From Pristionchus mayeri (Eukaryota; Nematoda; Chromadorea; Rhabditida; Neodiplogasteridae), in contig BTRK01000007.1 of the NCBI GenBank assembly GCA_036245805.1, positions 930,001 to 994,000 on the forward strand: DNA of 64,000 nucleotides, given 5' to 3'. Positions 62,116 to 64,000 of the stretch are shown piece by piece. The translations under genes were made by a program, and so were the position numbers. Numbering within the stretch: position 1 is the first letter of the stretch; each line of letters starts with the position of its first letter. Under the pieces are notes generated by a model, which was not told the DNA's origin, did no database searches, and saw nothing but the letters and a program-made list of their open reading frames with translations.

Positions 62116-64000
62116 TACAGTGGTGTCCGTCTTGTCCGAGGTGATGATGAGGATCACGATCGGGGCTCCAGTGGTGTCCGTGACGTCCGTGGTGATGATG
62201 AGGATCACGATCGGGGCTCCAGTGGTGTCCGTGACGTCCGTGGTGATGATGAGGATCACGATCGGGGCTCCAGTGGTGTCCGTCTTGTCCGTGGTGATGA
62301 TGAGGATCACGATCGGGGCTCCAGTGGTGTCCGTGATGTCCGTGGTGATGGTGAGGATCACGATCGGGGCTCCAGTGGTGTCCGTGACGTCCGTGGTGAT
62401 GATGAGGATCACGATCGGGGCTCCAGTGGTGTCCGTCTTGTCCGAGGTGATGATGAGGATCACGATCGGGGCTCCAGTGGTGTCCGTGGTGATGATGAGG
62501 ATCACGATCGGGGCTCCAGTGGTGTCCGTGACGTCCGTGGTGATGATGAGGATCACGATCGGGGCTCCAGTGGTGTCCGTGATGTCCGTGGTGATGGTGA
62601 GGATCACGATCGGGGCTCCAGTGGTGTCCGTGACGTCCGTGGTGATGATGAGGATCACGATCGGGGCTCCAGTGGTGTCCGTCTTGTCCGAGGTGATGAT
62701 GAGGATCACGATCGGGGCTCCAGTGGTGTCCGTGGTGATGATGAGGATCACGATCGGGGCTCCAGTGGTGTCCGTGACGTCCGTGGTGATGGTAAGGATC
62801 ACGATCGGGGCTCCAGTCGTGTCCGTGATGTCCGTGGTGATGGTGAGGATCACGATCGGGGCTCCAGTGGTGTCCGTGACGTCCGTGGTGATGATGAGGA
62901 TCACGATCGGGGCTCCAGTGGTGTCCGTGATGTCCGTGGTGATGGTGAGGATCACGATCGGGGCTCCAGTGGTGTCCGTGACGTCCGTGGTGATGATGAG
63001 GATCACGATCGGGGCTCCAGTGGTGTCCGTGGTGATGATGAGGATCACGATCGGGGCTCCAGTGGTGTCCGTGACGTCCGTGGTGATGGTGAGGATCACG
63101 ATCGGGGCTCCAGTGGTGCCCGTCTTGTCCGTGGTGATGATGAGGATCACAATCGGGGCTCCAGTGGTGTCCGTGACGTCCGTGGTGATGATGAGGATCA
63201 CGATCGGGGCTCCAGTGGTGTCCGTGACGTCCGTGGTGATGATGAGGATCACGATCGGGGCTCCAGTGGTGTCCGTGATGTCCGTGGTGATGGTGAGGAG
63301 CACGATCGGGGCTCCAGTGGTGTCCGTGACGTCCGTGGTGATGATGAGGATCACGATCGGGGCTCCAGTGGTGTCCGTGACGTCCGTGGTGATGATGAGG
63401 ATCACGATCGGGGCTCCAGTGGTGTCCGTGATGTCCGTGGTGATGGTGAGGATCACGATCGGGGCTCCAGTGGTGTCCGTGACGTCCGTGGTGATGATGA
63501 GGATCACGATCGGGGCTCCAGTGGTGTCCGTCTTGTCCGAGGTGATGATGAGGATCACGATCGGGGCTCCAGTGGTGTCCGTGGTGATGATGAGGATCAC
63601 GATCGGGGCTCCAGTGGTGTCCGTGACGTCCGTGGTGATGATGAGGATCACGATCGGGGTTCCAGTGGTGTCCGTGATGTCCGTGGTGATGGTGAGGATC
63701 ACGATCGGGGCTCCAGTGGTGTCCGTGACGTCCGTGGTGATGATGAGGATCACGATCGGGGCTCCAGTGGTGTCCGTCTTGTCCGAGGTGATGATGAGGA
63801 TCACGATCGGGGCTCCAGTGGTGTCCGTGGTGATGATGAGGATCACGATCGGGGCTTCAGTGGTGTCCGTGACGTCCGTGGTGATGGTAAGGATCACGAT
63901 CGGGGCTCCAGTGGTGTCCGTGATGTCCGTGGTGATGGTGAGGATCACGATCGGGGCTCCAGTGGTGCCCGTCTTGTCCGTGGTGATGATGAGGATCACA

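Larger units (their letters stand above)
44611..64000 (+). repeat. 51/42-bp GC-rich minisatellite, 19.4 kb, continues past the window
   Basis: Tandem units begin GGGGCTCCAGTGGTGTCCGT and end GAGGATCACGATC. The main form is 51 bp with GACGTCCGT in the middle. A 42-bp form lacks that 9-mer. Other 51-bp forms have GATGTCCGT with GATGGTGAG, or CTTGTCCGA. A further variant has GCCCGTCTTGTCCGTG and ATCACAATCGG. The 9-mer GTCCGTGAC is itself an internal near-repeat, so slippage between GTCCGT motifs can make the 42-bp form. Single-base losses occur near 44766, 45406, 46334, 48405 and 50187 and a gain near 50331. Long-range duplications of about 2,544, 1,833, 1,629, 1,536 and 1,002 bp are visible from shared private variants. 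It has no similarity to the 28-bp array. Confidence 0.97.
48391..64000 (-). other. 15.6-kb stop-free frame through the 51/42-bp array; no start codon seen
   Basis: Read on the minus strand, the array encodes a repeated 17-residue unit, GAPIVILIITTDVTDTT, with a 14-residue version (DVT lost) and DIT, DKT and LTITT variants. The frame is open from the right window edge down to a stop at 48391, more than 5,200 codons. No ATG exists in this frame in the window, and the apparent first residue at 63999 is a GTG inside a repeat. Two of three frames on each strand are free of stops in the standard unit (others read DRDPHHHHGRHGHHWSP, GSSGVRDVRGDDEDHDR and APVVSVTSVVMMRITIG), and unit lengths are multiples of three, so openness is expected without selection. 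Towards the left the frame is broken by uncorrected single-base losses. It could be an exon of a giant threonine- and isoleucine-rich repeat protein only if a start or splice context lies to the right. Confidence 0.35.

Overview
This window is nuclear eukaryotic DNA, almost certainly from a nematode. The strongest sign is about 6 kb of (TTAGGC)n, the nematode telomere repeat. Small exons with short introns and TTTTCAG/TTCCAG-type acceptors, a Tc1/mariner-type MITE and an RTE-like retrotransposon fragment fit this. The species cannot be named. Nothing bacterial was seen: no operons, ribosome binding sites or CRISPR.

Layout. (1) 1-6307 is the only complex sequence. Positions 1-532 recur at 5776-6307 at an offset of 5,775 bp, so this looks like one full unit of a subtelomeric tandem repeat plus the start of the next. 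It carries exons of a small charged coiled-coil protein gene. The 3' exons (892-1245) and 5' exons (3354-5125) lie in an order that only makes sense if the gene crosses the unit boundary. A 508-bp TA-flanked MITE and a 22-base G run sit in its large intron. (2) 6308-12262 is telomere repeat in the orientation of a right-hand chromosome end. It starts abruptly 532 bp into the second unit and so cuts off the last gene copy. (3) A 500-N gap follows (12263-12762). (4) 12763-44110 is a 28-bp AT-rich minisatellite of roughly a thousand units. It flips orientation once, at 20099-20109, and carries three near-identical 867-bp copies of a 5'-truncated RTE-like LINE. (5) A second 500-N gap follows (44111-44610). 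(6) 44611-64000 is a different, GC-rich 51/42-bp minisatellite. All its common unit lengths are multiples of three and two of three frames per strand lack stops, which gives a 15.6-kb stop-free minus-strand frame reaching the window edge.

Interpretation. The left 12.2 kb reads as a real chromosome end: subtelomeric repeat, truncated gene, telomere. The two minisatellite blocks are joined to it only through fixed-length gaps, so their placement may be a scaffolding decision. The main alternative is a germline-specific or eliminated satellite region lying beyond an alternative telomere-addition site, as known in nematodes with programmed DNA elimination. The three LINE copies share both junctions and the same 11-bp flanking duplication, so they descend from one insertion copied by array amplification, not from three insertions. 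Protein-coding potential outside the coiled-coil gene and the LINE remnants is unproven.
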